Source of the DNA: Streptomyces angustmyceticus
GTDB lineage: Bacteria; Actinomycetota; Actinomycetes; Streptomycetales; Streptomycetaceae
NCBI RefSeq assembly: GCF_019933235.1
Contig: NZ_CP082945.1
Span: forward strand, 7,353,501 to 7,417,500
Reading direction: 5' to 3'
Length of the DNA stretch: 64,000 bases
Made by a program: the position numbers and the translations under genes. The notes under the pieces are model-generated. The model did not search any database and had not been told where the DNA came from. It was given only the letters and a program-made list of their open reading frames with translations. Positions 43,714 to 57,200 of this stretch are shown here, in pieces (positions within the stretch are counted from its first letter, which is position 1; the number at the start of each line of letters is the position of its first letter).

Positions 43714-45069
43714 ATGCCGCATCCTTCGAGTGCTCCGGTCGCGAGCCGCCAACCGACGCACATACGGGGCCTCTTACAAGAGCGTCTGGACAGACTCGCG
43801 CGTACCCACCAGGTACCAGGGGCCCAGCTCGCCGTGCAGGTCGACTCCGTCACGTACACGGTCCAGACGGGCGAGGCGGACGTCTCCACGGGCGAGGCGT
43901 TCACCGTGGACACCGCGGTGCCGCTGGGGTCCGTCACCAAGCCCTACACGGCCGCGGTCGTCCAGCTCCTCGCCGACGACGGTGACCTCGCGCTCACCGA
44001 TCTCGTCGGTACGCACGTGCCGGAGCTGAGGCGGGCACCGCACCTCACCGTGCGGCAACTGCTCAGCCACACCGGGGGACTGCCGACCGGGCCCGACTCG
44101 GACGACGCGGCGGCGCTCACCGCCGCCCGCTACCTCTCCGTGCACTGCTCCGGCCGGGACGCGGTCTGCGCGCCCGGCAGCGGCTTCTCCTACTCCAACG
44201 CCGGGTACGTCGCCGCCGGCCGGCTGATCGAAGCGGTCACCGGCATGACCTGGCAGGACGCCGTCCGGGCACTGGTACTGGAACCCCTGGGCACCGTCCC
44301 GGCCTTCCTCGGCGACCCCACGCCGAAGCGCCCGGTGGCCCGCGGCCACTCCGTGCACGCGGCCCTGGGCCGGGTGCGGCCGGTGGAACAGACCCTGGCG
44401 CCCGTGGAGGCCCCGGCGGGGGCTCTGCAGGCGAGCGCGCTCGACCTGGTGGCGCTGGGCCGGGCCCTGATCGGCGGCGGCCCCCGCGCGGTGCTCACGC
44501 CCGAGGCCGCCGAGGAGATGCGCCGCCCCGTACCGGGCGCCGCTCCGGGGGTCCTCGCGGACGCGTGGGGCCTGGGCCTCGCGCTCTTCCAGCAGGGCGC
44601 CCAGCAGTGGTGCGGCCACGACGGCAACGCCCAGGGCACCTCCTGCCACCTGCGGGCAGAACCCGACAGTGGCACGGTGGTCGCCTTCACCAGCAACGCC
44701 AACAACGGCACCGCGCTGTGGCACGAACTGGCCGAGGAACTCGCCCAGTTCACCGGAGTGCAGGTCCCCTCGGCCGCGCGCCCGCCCGAGCGGGACCGCG
44801 CCGTCGCACTTCCCCAGTGCGCCGGGACCTACCACAACGGAACCATCGAGTACCGGGTCACGGCGGACGCCGAGGGCGCCCTCGCACTGACCGTGAACGG
44901 CGACACCCCCGCGCCCCTGGTCTGCTACCCGGACCTGACGTGCGACCTGGTGGACCCCGCGTCCGGCCAACGCCATCCCGGCGGACGCTTCCTGCGGGAC
45001 CCGGACAGCGGCGGCATCGACCGCCTCCAGATCTCCGGCCGCACGGCCCGCCGTACCGTCACCGCCTGA
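43714..45069 (+). CDS. PBP-type (SurE-like) stand-alone thioesterase/peptide cyclase candidate
   Basis: Serine hydrolase of the beta-lactamase/PBP class C fold, 451 residues. Catalytic motifs: Ser-x-x-Lys in LGSVTKPYTA, Tyr-x-Asn in YSNAGYV, and HDGN in WCGHDGNAQG in place of KTG. The last 90 residues (YHNGTIEYRVTADAEGAL and following) look like the small beta-barrel (lipocalin-like) domain of PBP-type thioesterases. No signal peptide is seen, so it acts in the cytoplasm. These features and its place 152 bases before a thioesterase-less NRPS match SurE-type enzymes, which release and cyclise peptides in trans. A plain esterase or DD-peptidase homologue is the alternative. Confidence 0.82.
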   Translation: MPHPSSAPVASRQPTHIRGLLQERLDRLARTHQVPGAQLAVQVDSVTYTVQTGEADVSTGEAFTVDTAVPLGSVTKPYTAAVVQLLADDGDLALTDLVGTHVPELRRAPHLTVRQLLSHTGGLPTGPDSDDAAALTAARYLSVHCSGRDAVCAPGSGFSYSNAGYVAAGRLIEAVTGMTWQDAVRALVLEPLGTVPAFLGDPTPKRPVARGHSVHAALGRVRPVEQTLAPVEAPAGALQASALDLVALGRALIGGGPRAVLTPEAAEEMRRPVPGAAPGVLADAWGLGLALFQQGAQQWCGHDGNAQGTSCHLRAEPDSGTVVAFTSNANNGTALWHELAEELAQFTGVQVPSAARPPERDRAVALPQCAGTYHNGTIEYRVTADAEGALALTVNGDTPAPLVCYPDLTCDLVDPASGQRHPGGRFLRDPDSGGIDRLQISGRTARRTVTA

Positions 45070-45221
45070 ATCGGGCCCGCCGCGGACGAACCGGTGCGAC
45101 TCCCCGCTCTTCTCGCACCCGGCTCGCCCGAACGCTCCGGCCTGCCCCGCCCGGTACCCCTCTTCCGGGCCGCCCGATGCCCCGCCGCACTGCCCGTCCC
45201 CGCTGAGAAGGACCGACCTCC

Positions 45222-48200
45222 ATGACGGACCAGCACGAGAGTTCAGCACCGTCGTCCCCGTCGCCGCAGGACCGGACCGTCCCCCCGGCCCCCGGGTCCG
45301 GCCCGGTCCGTCCCGGGCCCGGCACACCGCTCGGGGACCTGTTCGCCGCATGGGCGGCCCGCACCCCCGACGCCCCCGCGGTGACGGACGGCCGGCGGAC
45401 CTGGACCTACCGCGAGCTCGACGGGCTGGCCAACCGCCTCGCCCACGACCTCATCCGGCGCGGGGCGGGGCCGGAGCGTACGGTGGCCGTGGTACTGCCC
45501 CGCTCGGCCGAACTCGTCGTCGCGGAACTCGCCGTGGCCAAGGCGGGCGGCGCGTTCCTCCCGGTCGATCCCGCGTACCCCGCCGAACGCCGCGCCCTGA
45601 TGCTGTCCGACGCCCGGCCCGCGGTGGTGCTCGACGACCCGGCGCAGACCCGGCCCCCCACGGGCCCGGACCACGCGCCGCGGGACGCCGACCGGCTCGC
45701 GCCGCTGTGCGCCGAGCACCCCGCCTACGTCATCTACACCTCGGGGTCCACCGGGACCCCCAAGGGCGTGGTGGTGACCCACACCGGTCTCGCGTCCTTC
45801 GCCGCCGCGGCCGCCGCGCGGTACGACGTCGCGCCGGGCGCCCGCGTCCTGCAGTTCTCCTCCCCGAGCTTCGACGCCTCCGTCCTGGAGCTGTGCATCT
45901 CCCTGCTGGCGGGCGCGACCCTCGTGGTGCCGCCCGACGGGCCGTGGCTGGGCGAGGAACTCGCGGCCGTCCTGGCCGAACACCGCATCACCCACGCCCT
46001 GATCCCGCCGGCCGCGCTCGCGACCGTGCCCGCCCCGGGCGCCGGCGGCCTGCCCGACCTGCGGACCCTGATCGTGGGGGCCGAGGCATGCCCGGCCGAG
46101 CTGGTCGACCGCTGGGCGGCGGGACGCCGGATGATCAATTCCTACGGTCCCACCGAGGCCACCGTCGTCGCGTCCTGGACCGGGCCGCTGGCCGTGGGCG
46201 GCGGCACGCCGACCATCGGCAGACCGCTGCCGCACACCGAGGTCCATGTGCTGGACGCGGCCCTGCGGCCGGTGCCCGCGGGCACCGGCGGTGAGCTGTA
46301 CCTCGGCGGCACCGCAGTGGCACGCGGCTACCTCGACCGGCCGGGGCTGACCGCCGCCCGCTTCGTGGCCGACCCGTACGGCCCGCCCGGCAGCCGGCTC
46401 TACCGCACCGGCGACCTGGCGCGGTGGAACCCCGACGGCGCACTCGAATTCCTCGGCCGGGCCGACCGGCAGGTCAAGGTGCGCGGCTTCCGCATCGAAC
46501 CCGGCGAGATCGAGGCGGCGCTGTCCCGTCATCCCCGCGTCGGCGAAGCAGTGGTCGTCGTGCGCGAGGACGAGCCCGGACGGCAGCGGCTCGTCGCCTA
46601 CGTCACCGCCGCGGACCCCCACCGGTCCCCGCAGCCCGCGGAGTTGCGCGCCGCGGTCTCCCGCAGCCTGCCCGCCCATATGGTGCCCTCGGCCGTCATG
46701 GTCCTCGACGCGTTCCCGCTGACCGCCCAGCACAAGATCGACCGGCGGGCGCTGCCCGCGCCCGACACCGCCCGCGCCCCCGAGCCCGGCCATGTCGCGC
46801 CCCGCACCCCCGCCGAGCGGACCCTCGCCGGCATCTGGTCGGACGTGCTGTCGGTGCACCCGGTCGGCACCGGCGACGACTTCTTCGCGCTCGGCGGCGA
46901 CTCCGTCCTCGCCGTGCGGGTGCTGTCCCGGATCCGGGAGGAGTTCGGCGACCGGCTGTCCGTACGGGACCTGTTCACCGCCCGGACCATCGCCGGCCTG
47001 GTGCCGCTCCTCGGCGACCCGGACACCGCGGACACCGTGCCGCCGGTCACCCCGGCCCCGCGCGACCGGCCGCTGCCGCTGTCCGGCGCCCAGCAGCGGC
47101 TGTGGTTCCTCGACGACCTGACGGGCGGCGGCACCGAGTACAACACCGGCGTCGGGGTGCGTCTGGGCGGCCCGCTGGACGCCGGGGCGCTGCGCCGCGC
47201 CCTGGACCGGCTCGCGGCCCGCCACGACTCCCTGCGCACCACCTTCACCACGGTGGACGGGCGCGGTGTGCAACGCGTCGACGCCACCGCCACCCTGCCG
47301 CTGCGCACCGTCGACCTCGGCGACCTCCCGGCCGACCGCCACGAAGCGGAGGCCGAGCGGCTGCTGGCCGAGGAGCTGGAGAGCCCCTACGACCTGCGCG
47401 AGGGCCCGCTCACCCGCGCCCTGCTGATCCGGCTCGCCGACGACGACCACCTGCTGCTCCTGGCCCAGCACCACATCGTCACCGACGGCTGGTCGGTCGG
47501 CGTGCTGGTCCGCGAACTGGCCGCGCTGTACGCCGCCGAGGCGGACGGCACTCCGCTCGGCCTGGCACAACCGGCCCTGCAGTACCCCGACTTCGCCGTG
47601 TGGGAGCGCGCCCACCCCACCCCGGCCCGGCACGCCGACGACCTCGCGTACTGGAAGCGGCACCTCGCCGGGACACCGCAGCTGGACCTGCCCACGGACC
47701 GGCCCCGGCCCCCGGTGCGCACCACGGCCGGCGCGGCCCACCGCCACGAGCTGCCGGCCGACCTGGCCGAACGCCTCGCCGCCCTCGCCCGGTCCAAGGG
47801 CACCACCGTGTTCACCCTGTTCGCCGGGGCGGCCGCGGTGCTGTTCTCCCGCTACAGCGGCCAGCGCGACATCGCGTTCGGCACCGTCACGAACGGGCGC
47901 GGCCACCGGGAACTGGAGGAGGTCACCGGCTTCTTCGTCAACACCCTGGTGCTGCGCAGCGACGTCGACGGCACCGCCACCGTCGACCGCTTCCTGGACA
48001 CCGTGCGGTCCACGCTGCTGGACGCCTTCAGCCACGACAGCGTGCCGTTCGACCGGGTCGTCGAGGAGCTGGCCCCGCGGCGCGACCCCAGCCGCACCCC
48101 GCTGGTGCAGGTCCTGGTCGTCCAGCAGACCGCCATGGTGCACCCGCGGGAGGCCGGCGGCGTACGGATCGAGGAGCATCCGCTGCCGCGCCCGGCCGCC

Positions 48201-51200
48201 CGCTTCGACCTGGTACTGGAGTTCCTGCCGCGCGGCGACGGGTCGTTCGGGCTGACCGTCGAGTACAACACCGACCTCTTCGACGCCCGGACCGTGGCCC
48301 GGATGAGCCGTCAGTTGCACCTCCTGCTGGAGGGCATGGCGGACGGCCCGCAGCGGACCGTCGCCGAACTGCCGCTGCTGACGGACGACGAGCGCCGCAC
48401 CATGCTCGACGCCTGGAACGCCCCGCAGCAGGACGGCCCGGACTCCACGCTGCCCGAGCTGCTGGCGGCGCAGACCGCCCGCACACCCGACCGGACCGCC
48501 GTCGTCTGCGGCGACACCCGGTTCAGCTACGACGAGGTCAACCGGCGCGCCAACCGCCTCGCCCGGCTGCTGGCCGGCCGCGGGGTGGGTCCCGAGACGC
48601 TGGTGGCGCTGGCCCTGCCGCGCTCGGCCGACCTGGTCCCGGCCCTGTGGGCGGTGCTCAAGGCGGGCGCCGGGTATCTGCCGGTGGACCCCGGCTATCC
48701 CGCCGAGCGCATCCGCTTCATGCTCGACGACGCCGCGCCGGCCATGGTGCTGACCACCCGGGACACCGCCGGCTGCCTGCCCGAGGCCGCCGAGCGGCTG
48801 ATGCTGGACGATCCGCTGACCGTGGCCGAGGCGGCCGCTCTCCCGGACGACGACCTCACCGACGCCGACCGCGCCCGGCCGCTGGACCCCGGCCACCCCG
48901 CGTACGTCATCTACACGTCCGGGTCGACCGGCCGCCCCAAGGGCGTGGTGGTCACCCACCGCAGCGTGGCGGATCTGGCGGCCTGGGCGGGCGCGCAGTT
49001 CGGCCCGGAGCGGCTGGCGCACGTGGTGGCCTCCACCTCGCTCAACTTCGACGTCTCCGTCTTCGAACTCCTCTGCCCGCTGCTGTCCGGCGGCAGCATC
49101 GAAGTGGTGGCCGACCTGCCGGCCCTCGCCGACCGGCCGGACGCCGCGCCGCGGCAGGCCGGTCTCCTCAGCGGCGTGCCGTCGGTGGTCTCCCGGCTGC
49201 TCGCCCGGGACGCCGGCACCGTCACCGCCGACACGGTGGTCCTGGCGGGCGAGGCGCTGCCCGCGCAGACGGTACGGGAGATCCGGGAGACCATGCCGTC
49301 CTCCCAGGTCGCCAACATCTACGGCCCGACCGAGGCCACCGTCTACGCCACGGCCTGGTTCGCGGGCGACGCCCCGCCCGAGCAGGCCCCGCCCATCGGC
49401 CGGCCGGTCGCCCGGACCCGCTGCTACGTCCTGGACGGCATGCTGCGGCCGCAACCGCCGGGCGTGACGGGCGAGTTGTACCTCGGCGGCAGAGGGCTGG
49501 CGCGTGGGTACCTCAAGCGCCCCGGCCTGACCGCCACCCGGTTCGTCGCCGACCCCTTCGCCGGCCCCGGCAGCCGGATGTACCGCACCGGCGACCTGGT
49601 GCGGTGGACCACCGACGGCGAGCTGGAGTACCTGGGCCGGGCCGACCAGCAGGTCAAGGTGCGCGGCTTCCGGATCGAGCTGGGCGAGGTCGAGGAGGCG
49701 CTGCTGCGCTGTGCCGGGGTGGCCCAGGCGGCCGCCGCCACCCGGGAGAGCGGCGGGCACAAGCGCCTGATCGGGTATGTCGTCCCGGCGCCCGGCGCGG
49801 AACTCGTGCCGAGCGCGATCCGCCGGCTGCTCGGCCGCAGCGTGCCCGACTACATGGTGCCCGCCTCGGTCGTCGTCCTGGACGCGATGCCGCTGAACCC
49901 CAACGGCAAGCTGGACCGCGGCCGGCTGCCCGACCCGGACTGGACGACCGCCGGGACGACGGACTACGTCGCGCCGCGCACCGCCACCGAGCGGGCGCTC
50001 GCCGCCGTGTGGGCCGACGTCCTGCGGGTCGAGCGCGTCGGCGTCGACGACAACTTCTTCTCGCTGGGCGGCGACTCGATCCTCAGCATCCAGGTGGTCG
50101 CCCAGGCGCGGCAGGCCGGCCTGGCCGTCACCTCCCGCGACGTCTACCGGCACCAGACGGTCGCCGCCCTCGCGCAGTGCGCGGACGCCGCGGACCGGCC
50201 CGCCCCCGGGCAGCCCGAGGCGGAGGCCACCGGCCGGGCACCGCTGACGCCCATTCAGCACTGGCTGTTCGAGAGCGACCCCGCGCGGGCGGGCCACTTC
50301 GGCCAGACGATGTCCGTCGAGCTGGCCGACGGCCCGGACGCCACGGCGCTGGAGGCCGCCCTCCAGGACGTGGTCGCCCACCACGACGCCCTGCGCTCGC
50401 GCTTCGTCCAGGACGCCGACGGCCGGTGGCACCAGCACATCGACGCCGGCGCCCCCGGTCCCGTCCTCCAGCATCACACCGGCCCCGACGACGACGCCCC
50501 GCACCACGGGCCGTTCGACCTGGACCGCGGCCTCCTGCTGCGCGCCGTGCTCCACGACCGGGGCACCGGTCTGCCCCCCGTCCTGCACCTGGCCGTCCAC
50601 CACCTCGTCGTCGACGGCGTCTCCTGGCGGCTGCTGCTGGAGGACCTGGACCGCGCCTACCGCGCCCGCCGCGAGGGAGCGGACGGGGCGCTGCCGCCGA
50701 AGTCCTCCCCGCTGCGCCACTGGGCCAGGCGGCTGACCGCGCACGCCGACGCCGGCGGCTTCCAGGACGAGACCGGCCACTGGACGGCGCTGGCCCGCAC
50801 CTGCGACCCGGCGCTGCCCACCGACCTCGACGGCGCCAACACCTACGCCTCGGCCCGCTCGGTGACCGTGCGCCTCACCCCGGACGACACCTCCGCCCTG
50901 CTCCACACCCTGCCCCGGGCCTTCCGCACCCAGGTCAACGACGTGCTGCTGAGCGCGCTGGGCCGGGTGCTGCACGAGTGGACCGGACGCGACCGGGTCC
51001 CGGTGGACCTGGAGGGCCACGGCCGCGAGGAACTCTTCGGCGACGTGGACCTCAGCCGGACCGTCGGCTGGTTCACCACCCGCTACCCGGTCGCCCTCGC
51101 CGTGGCGCGGGACGCCGACTGGGGCACCGTGCTGAAGTCGGTCAAGGAGCAGCTGCGCGCGGTGCCCGGCCGCGGCCTCGGCTACGGCGTCCAGCGGCAC

Positions 51201-54200
51201 CTGATCCGGCCTGCGGACCTGCCCGGCACACCGACCGCCGGCCTCAGCTTCAACTACCTCGGACAGTTCGCCGCACCGGGCGGTGACGGCAGCCTCTACC
51301 GCGGGCCGCACCGCGAACTGGCGCTGGACGCCGACCCCGACGCGCCGCGCCCGCACGCCCTGGAGGTCGTCGGCCGGCTGGACGGCGACGCCCTGGAGTT
51401 CACCTGGTTCTACTCGGCGAACCTCCACCACGAGGAGACCGTCACCCGGCTGGCCGGGGACTTCGTCCGGGCGCTGGGCGGCATCGCCCGGCACGCCGCC
51501 CGGCCCGGAGCCGGCGGCCGCACCCCCTCCGACTTCCCGCTCGCCGCGCTCGACCAGCCCACCGTGGACCGGCTGGCGGGCGACGGCAGCACCGTCGAGG
51601 ACATCCACCCGCTCACCCCCACCCAGGCCGGCATGCTCTTCCACCGGCTCTCCCAGGACGACCAGAGCGTCTACTTCCAGCAGCTCACCTTCGTCCTGGA
51701 CGGCGTGCCCGACCCGCGGGCCCTCGCCGCGGCCTGGCAACAGGTCACGGACCGCACCCCCGTGCTGCGCGGGCGCGTCGTCTGGGAGGACGTGCCCGAA
51801 CCGCTGCTGGTGGTGGAGAGCGGCGTCACCGTGCCGGTCGCCCAACTGGACTGGCGCGCCCTGTCGGACGACGAGCGCCGGGCCGAACTGGCGGAGCTGC
51901 TCGACCGCGACCGGCGGCGCGGGATCGACCTCGCCGCCGCCCCGCTGCTGCGCCTGGTCCTGGCCCGGCTCTCCGACACCCAGGTCCAGGTGGTGTGGTC
52001 CTTCCACCACCTGGTGCTGGACGGCTGGAGCCTGTTCCAGGTGCTCTCCGACGTCTTCCGCTGCCACGCCGCGCTGCGCGACCGGGCGGACGACGACGGC
52101 GCCGCGCCCGCCGGGGCGGGCCTGCCCAGCCGCCGGCCGTTCCGCGACTACGTGGCCTGGCTGCGGGGCCGCGACTGGGACCAGGCCGAACGGCACTGGC
52201 AGGACCGGCTCGACGGGTGGAGCGAGCCCACCGCGCTGCCCTTCGACCGCGAGCCCCGCGAGGCCCACCGCGCGGAGTCCACCGAGGCGGTGCGGATCTC
52301 CCTGCCCGCCGCCACCACCCGCCGCCTGGACCGCCTGGCCAAGGACGCGGGCCTGACCATGAACACGCTGGTACAGGGCGCCTGGGCGCTGCTGCTGGCC
52401 CGCCAGACGGGGCGCTCCGACGTCGTCTTCGGCACCACCGTGTCCGGCCGCCCGCCGGAGCTGCCCGGCGTCGAGGCGATGAACGGCCTGTTCATCGCGA
52501 CCGTTCCGACGCGGCTGACGGTCCCCGCCGACGGCACCCTGACCGCCTGGCTGCGCCGGGTGCAGGAGATCCAGACCGAGGACCGGCGCTTCGACTTCGT
52601 CCCGCTCGCCCGGCTGAAGGCGTTCAGCGACCTGCCCGAGCGGGTCCCGCTCTTCGAGAGCATCGTGGTCTTCGAGAACTACCCCGTCGGCGGCGACCTC
52701 GCCGCCGCGCACGGCCTGCGGCTCAGCGGCCTCGACGGCATCGAGACCACCAACTATCCGCTGAGCCTGGTCGCCTACCCGGGCCGGGAACTGGCCCTGC
52801 GCCTCGGCTACGACCCGGAACTCTTCGACGCGGCCACCATCGAGCGGATGGGGGAGTACCTCACGGTCCTGCTGACGGGCCTGGCCGCGGACCCTCAGCT
52901 TCCGCCCGCCCGGCTGCCGGTCCTCGGCGCGGCACGCCGCCGCCAGGTCGTCGAGGAGTGGAACGACACCGCCGCCCCGCTGCCCGAGGGCACGGTGGCC
53001 ACCCTGTTCGCCGCCCAGGTCCGCCGCACCCCCGACGCCCTCGCGCTGGACGCGGGGGACACCCGGCTGACCTATCGCGAACTCGACGCCCGCACCGACG
53101 CGTTGGCCCACCGGCTGACCGGGCTCGGGGTGCGCCCCGAGACCCCCGTCGGGGTCCTGATGGACCGGTCGGCCGCTCTGGTCATCGCCCAACTGGCCCT
53201 CGTCAAGGCGGGCGGCGTGTATGTCCCGCTGGACGGCCGCGCGCCCCGCGAGCGGCTGCGGCAGGTGCTGGCGGAGACCACCGCCGGCCTGGTGCTCACC
53301 GACGCCGCCTGGGAGGAGACCGCCCGCGCCACGGTGCCCGGCGGCCACGTCCTGCCGGTGACGGACGAGGCCGTACCGGCCGGCGCCGCCCCGCAGGGCA
53401 CCTCCCTGCCCGCGCTCCACCCCGACAACGCCCTCTACCTGATGTTCACCTCCGGCTCCACCGGCCGCCCCAAGGGGGTCGCGGTGCGCCACCGGGACGT
53501 CGTGGCGCTCGCCTTCGACCGCGCCTTCGACGGACACGACCGGGTCCTGGTGCACTCGCCGCAGGCCTTCGACGCGGCCACCTACGAACTGTGGGTGCCC
53601 CTGCTGCGCGGCGGCCGGGCCGTGCTCGCCCCGCCGGCCGACGTGGACGCCACCACCGTGCGCCGGGCCATCGAGGAACAGGGCGTCACCTGCCTGTGGC
53701 TGACCGCCGGGCTGTTCCGCCTGCTGTCCCAGGAGGACCCCGGGTGCCTGCGGGGCGCCCGGGAGGTGTGGACCGGCGGCGAGGCCGTGCCGGGCGCCGC
53801 GGTGCGCCGCGTCCTCGACGCCTGCCCCGGCCTGACCGTGGTCGACGGCTACGGCCCCACCGAGACGACCACCTTCGCGACCCGGCGTGCCTTCCGCGCC
53901 GGCGACCCGCTGCCCGCCGCCCTGCCCATCGGGCGTCCCCTGGACAACATGCGGGTCTACGTTCTGGACGCCGCGCTGCAGCCCCAGCCGCCCGGCATCC
54001 CCGGAGAGCTGTACCTCGCCGGCGCCGGGCTCGCCCGCGGCTACGCCGGCCGCCCCGGCGCGACCGCCGAACGCTACCTGGCCGACCCGTTCGGACCGGC
54101 CGGGAGCCGGATGTACCGCACCGGCGACATCGTGCGCTGGAGCGCCGACGGCGAACTCCACTTCGTGGGACGCGCCGACGACCAGATCAAGATCCGGGGC

Positions 54201-57200
54201 TTCCGCGTCGAACCGGCCGAGATCGAGGCCGTACTCACCCGCCACGAGGCCGTCGCCGAAGCGGTGGTGACCGTCCCCGAGGACGGCGGCCGCAAGCGGC
54301 TGGTGGCCTACCTCGTCCCCGCCCCGGGCAGGGCGGTGCCGCGGTCCGCCGAGCTGCGTGCCGCGCTCGCCGCCGAACTGCCCGACTACATGGTCCCCGC
54401 CGCGTTCGTGACCCTGGACGCGCTGCCCCTGACGGGCAACGGCAAGGTGGACCGGCGCCGGCTGCCCGCCCCCGACTGGTCGGCCGCCACCGCCGGCGAA
54501 CACCTCGCGCCGCGCACCGAGGCCGAGCGGATCCTCGCCGAGATCTGGTGCGCCCTGCTGGGCGTCGACCGGGTCGGCGTCGAGGACAACTTCTTCATGC
54601 TGGGCGGAGATTCGATCCTCAGCATCCAGGTCGTCTCGCGCGCCCGCCGGGCGGGCCTGACCCTGACGCCCCGGGACCTGTTCCGCCACCCCACCGTCGC
54701 CGCGCTGGCCGCCGCCACCGGCTCCGCCGCACCGGTCAGCGGCACCGGCCCGGTGACCGGGGACATCGCCCTCACCCCGATCCAGCACTGGTTCCTCGAC
54801 GCCGCGCCGCAGCGCCCGGAGTACTTCAACCAGTCCCTCGTCATCGAACTGGCCGAGGAGCCCGACCCGCGGGCGCTGGAGCAGGCCCTGCACGCCCTGT
54901 GGGCCCACCACGACGCCCTGCGGGCCCGCTTCGCGCAGCGGCCGGACGGCACCTGGCACCAGCACTGCCCCGCCCCGGACGCCGCCGCACCGCCCCTGCT
55001 GCGGGTGCACGACCTGTCCGGACACGACGAGGAGGAGGGCGCCGCCGCGGCCGAGGCCGCCATGGCCGAGGCGCAGGCCGGCTTCCGGCTGGACACCGGC
55101 CCCCTGCTCGCCGCCCGCCTCTTCACCGGCGCGCCGGGCCGGCCGCCGCGGCTGTTCCTGACCGTGCACCACCTGGTGGTCGACGGGGTCTCCTGGCGGG
55201 TGCTGCTGGAGGACCTGGAGAGCGCCTACCAGCAGGCCCGCACGGGTGAGCCGAGCCCGCTCGCCCGGACCACCTCCGTACAGGAGTGGGCCCGCCGGCT
55301 CCACGAGCACACCGAGGCCGGTCTCTTCGACGGGGAACGCGCGCACTGGAGCGAGGTCGCCGCGCACTGCGCCACGGCGCTGCCCGTCGACGCCGACGGC
55401 AGCAACACCATCGCCGACCTGCGCTCGGTCACCGTCCGGCTGGACCGGCGGCGCACCGGCGACCTGCTGCAGAAGGTGCCCGGCGTCTACCGCACGCAGA
55501 TCAACGACGTGCTGCTCACCGCGCTCGGCCGGGTGCTGGCCGACTGGACCGGCGAGCGCACCGTCGCCGTCGGCCTGGAGGGCCACGGCCGCGAGGACCA
55601 CCTCTTCGACGGCGTCGACCTGTCCCGTACGGTCGGCTGGTTCACCACCCTGTTCCCCGTCGCCCTGGACGTCCCGGACGGTGGCTGGGCCGCGGCGCTG
55701 AAGTCCGTCAAGGAGCAACTGCGCGCGGTGCCCGGCCGGGGGCTCGGCCACGGGGCGCTGCGGCACCTCGCCGGAGCCGCCGGACTCACCGGTGCCCCGC
55801 AGCCGCTGATCAGCTTCAACTACCTCGGCCAGTTCGACTGGTCCGGCGACGGCGGGCTGATCCGCGCGGTGCACGGCGGGCTGGGCGGCGCCGACGCGCC
55901 CGAGTCCGTCCGGCCGCACCTGCTGGACGTGGTGGGCCGGGTCGAGGAGCGCTGCCTCGAACTCACCTGGTACTACAGCGGCGCGGTGCACCGCGAGGAG
56001 ACAGTGTCCGCGCTGGCCACCGGCATGCTCACGGCGCTGGAGGACATCGTCGCGCACTGCGCGGCCCCGGACGCCGGCGGCCGCACCCCCTCCGACTACC
56101 CGCTCGCCCGCCTCGACCAGGCGGGAGTGGACCGGGTCGCGGCGGACGGCCGCGCGGTGGAGGACATCTACCCGCTGACGCCCATGCAGGCGGGCATGCT
56201 GTTCCACAGCCTGATGGACCCCGACTCGCACACCTACTTCAACCAGGTCCAGCTGGTGCTGTCCGGCGTCACCGACCCGGCCGCGCTCGCCACGGCCTGG
56301 CAGCAGGCGGCCGACGCCAACCCGATGCTGCGCACCCGTCTGGTGTGGGAGGAGACCGCCGAGCCGCTCCAGGTCGTCCAGGCGCGGGCCACCGTGCCCG
56401 TCGCCCACCACGACTGGACCGGGTGGAGCGACGAGGACCGCGAGCACGCACTGACCGCCCTGCTCGCCCAGGACCGGGCGGCCGGTCTCGACCTCGCCGC
56501 CGCCCCGCTGATGCGGCTGGCCCTGATCAAGCTGTCCGAGGACCGGGTCCGGCTGGTCTGGACGTTCCACCACATCCTGCTCGACGGCTGGAGCGCGGCC
56601 CAGGTCTTCGACGAGATCTGCGAACGGTACGCGGCGCTCACCGCGGGCCGCCGCCCCGAGGTCCCGGCCCGCCCGCCCTTCGGCAGCTACCTGCGCTGGC
56701 TCGCGGAGCAGGACAGCACCCGGGCCGAGCGGCACTGGCGCACCGCGCTGGCCGGCTTCACCTCGCCGACCGAACTCCCGCGTGACCGCAAGCCCCTGGA
56801 GGCCCACCGCGCCTCGTCGTCGGGCTCGGTCCACGTCACGCTGGACGAGGCGGACTCCGCCCGCCTGCGGGAGACCGCGCAGCGCGCCGGCCTCACCATG
56901 AACACGGTGCTGCAGGGCGCCTGGGGCCTGCTGCTGTCCCGCTACAGCAACAGCGACGACGTGGTCTTCGGCACCACCGTCTCCGGGCGGCCCGCGGCCC
57001 TGCCCGGGGTGGAGGCCATGGTCGGCCTGTTCATCAACACCCTCCCCACCCGGGTGCGTACCGACGGGCGGCGCGGGCTGCTGGACTGGCTGCGCGACCT
57101 GCAGACGGCCCAGTCGGAGTCGCGGCGCTACGACTTCGTCTCCCTGACCGACCTCCAGACCTGGAGCGAGGTCCCGCGCGGGACGAACCTGTTCGACAGC

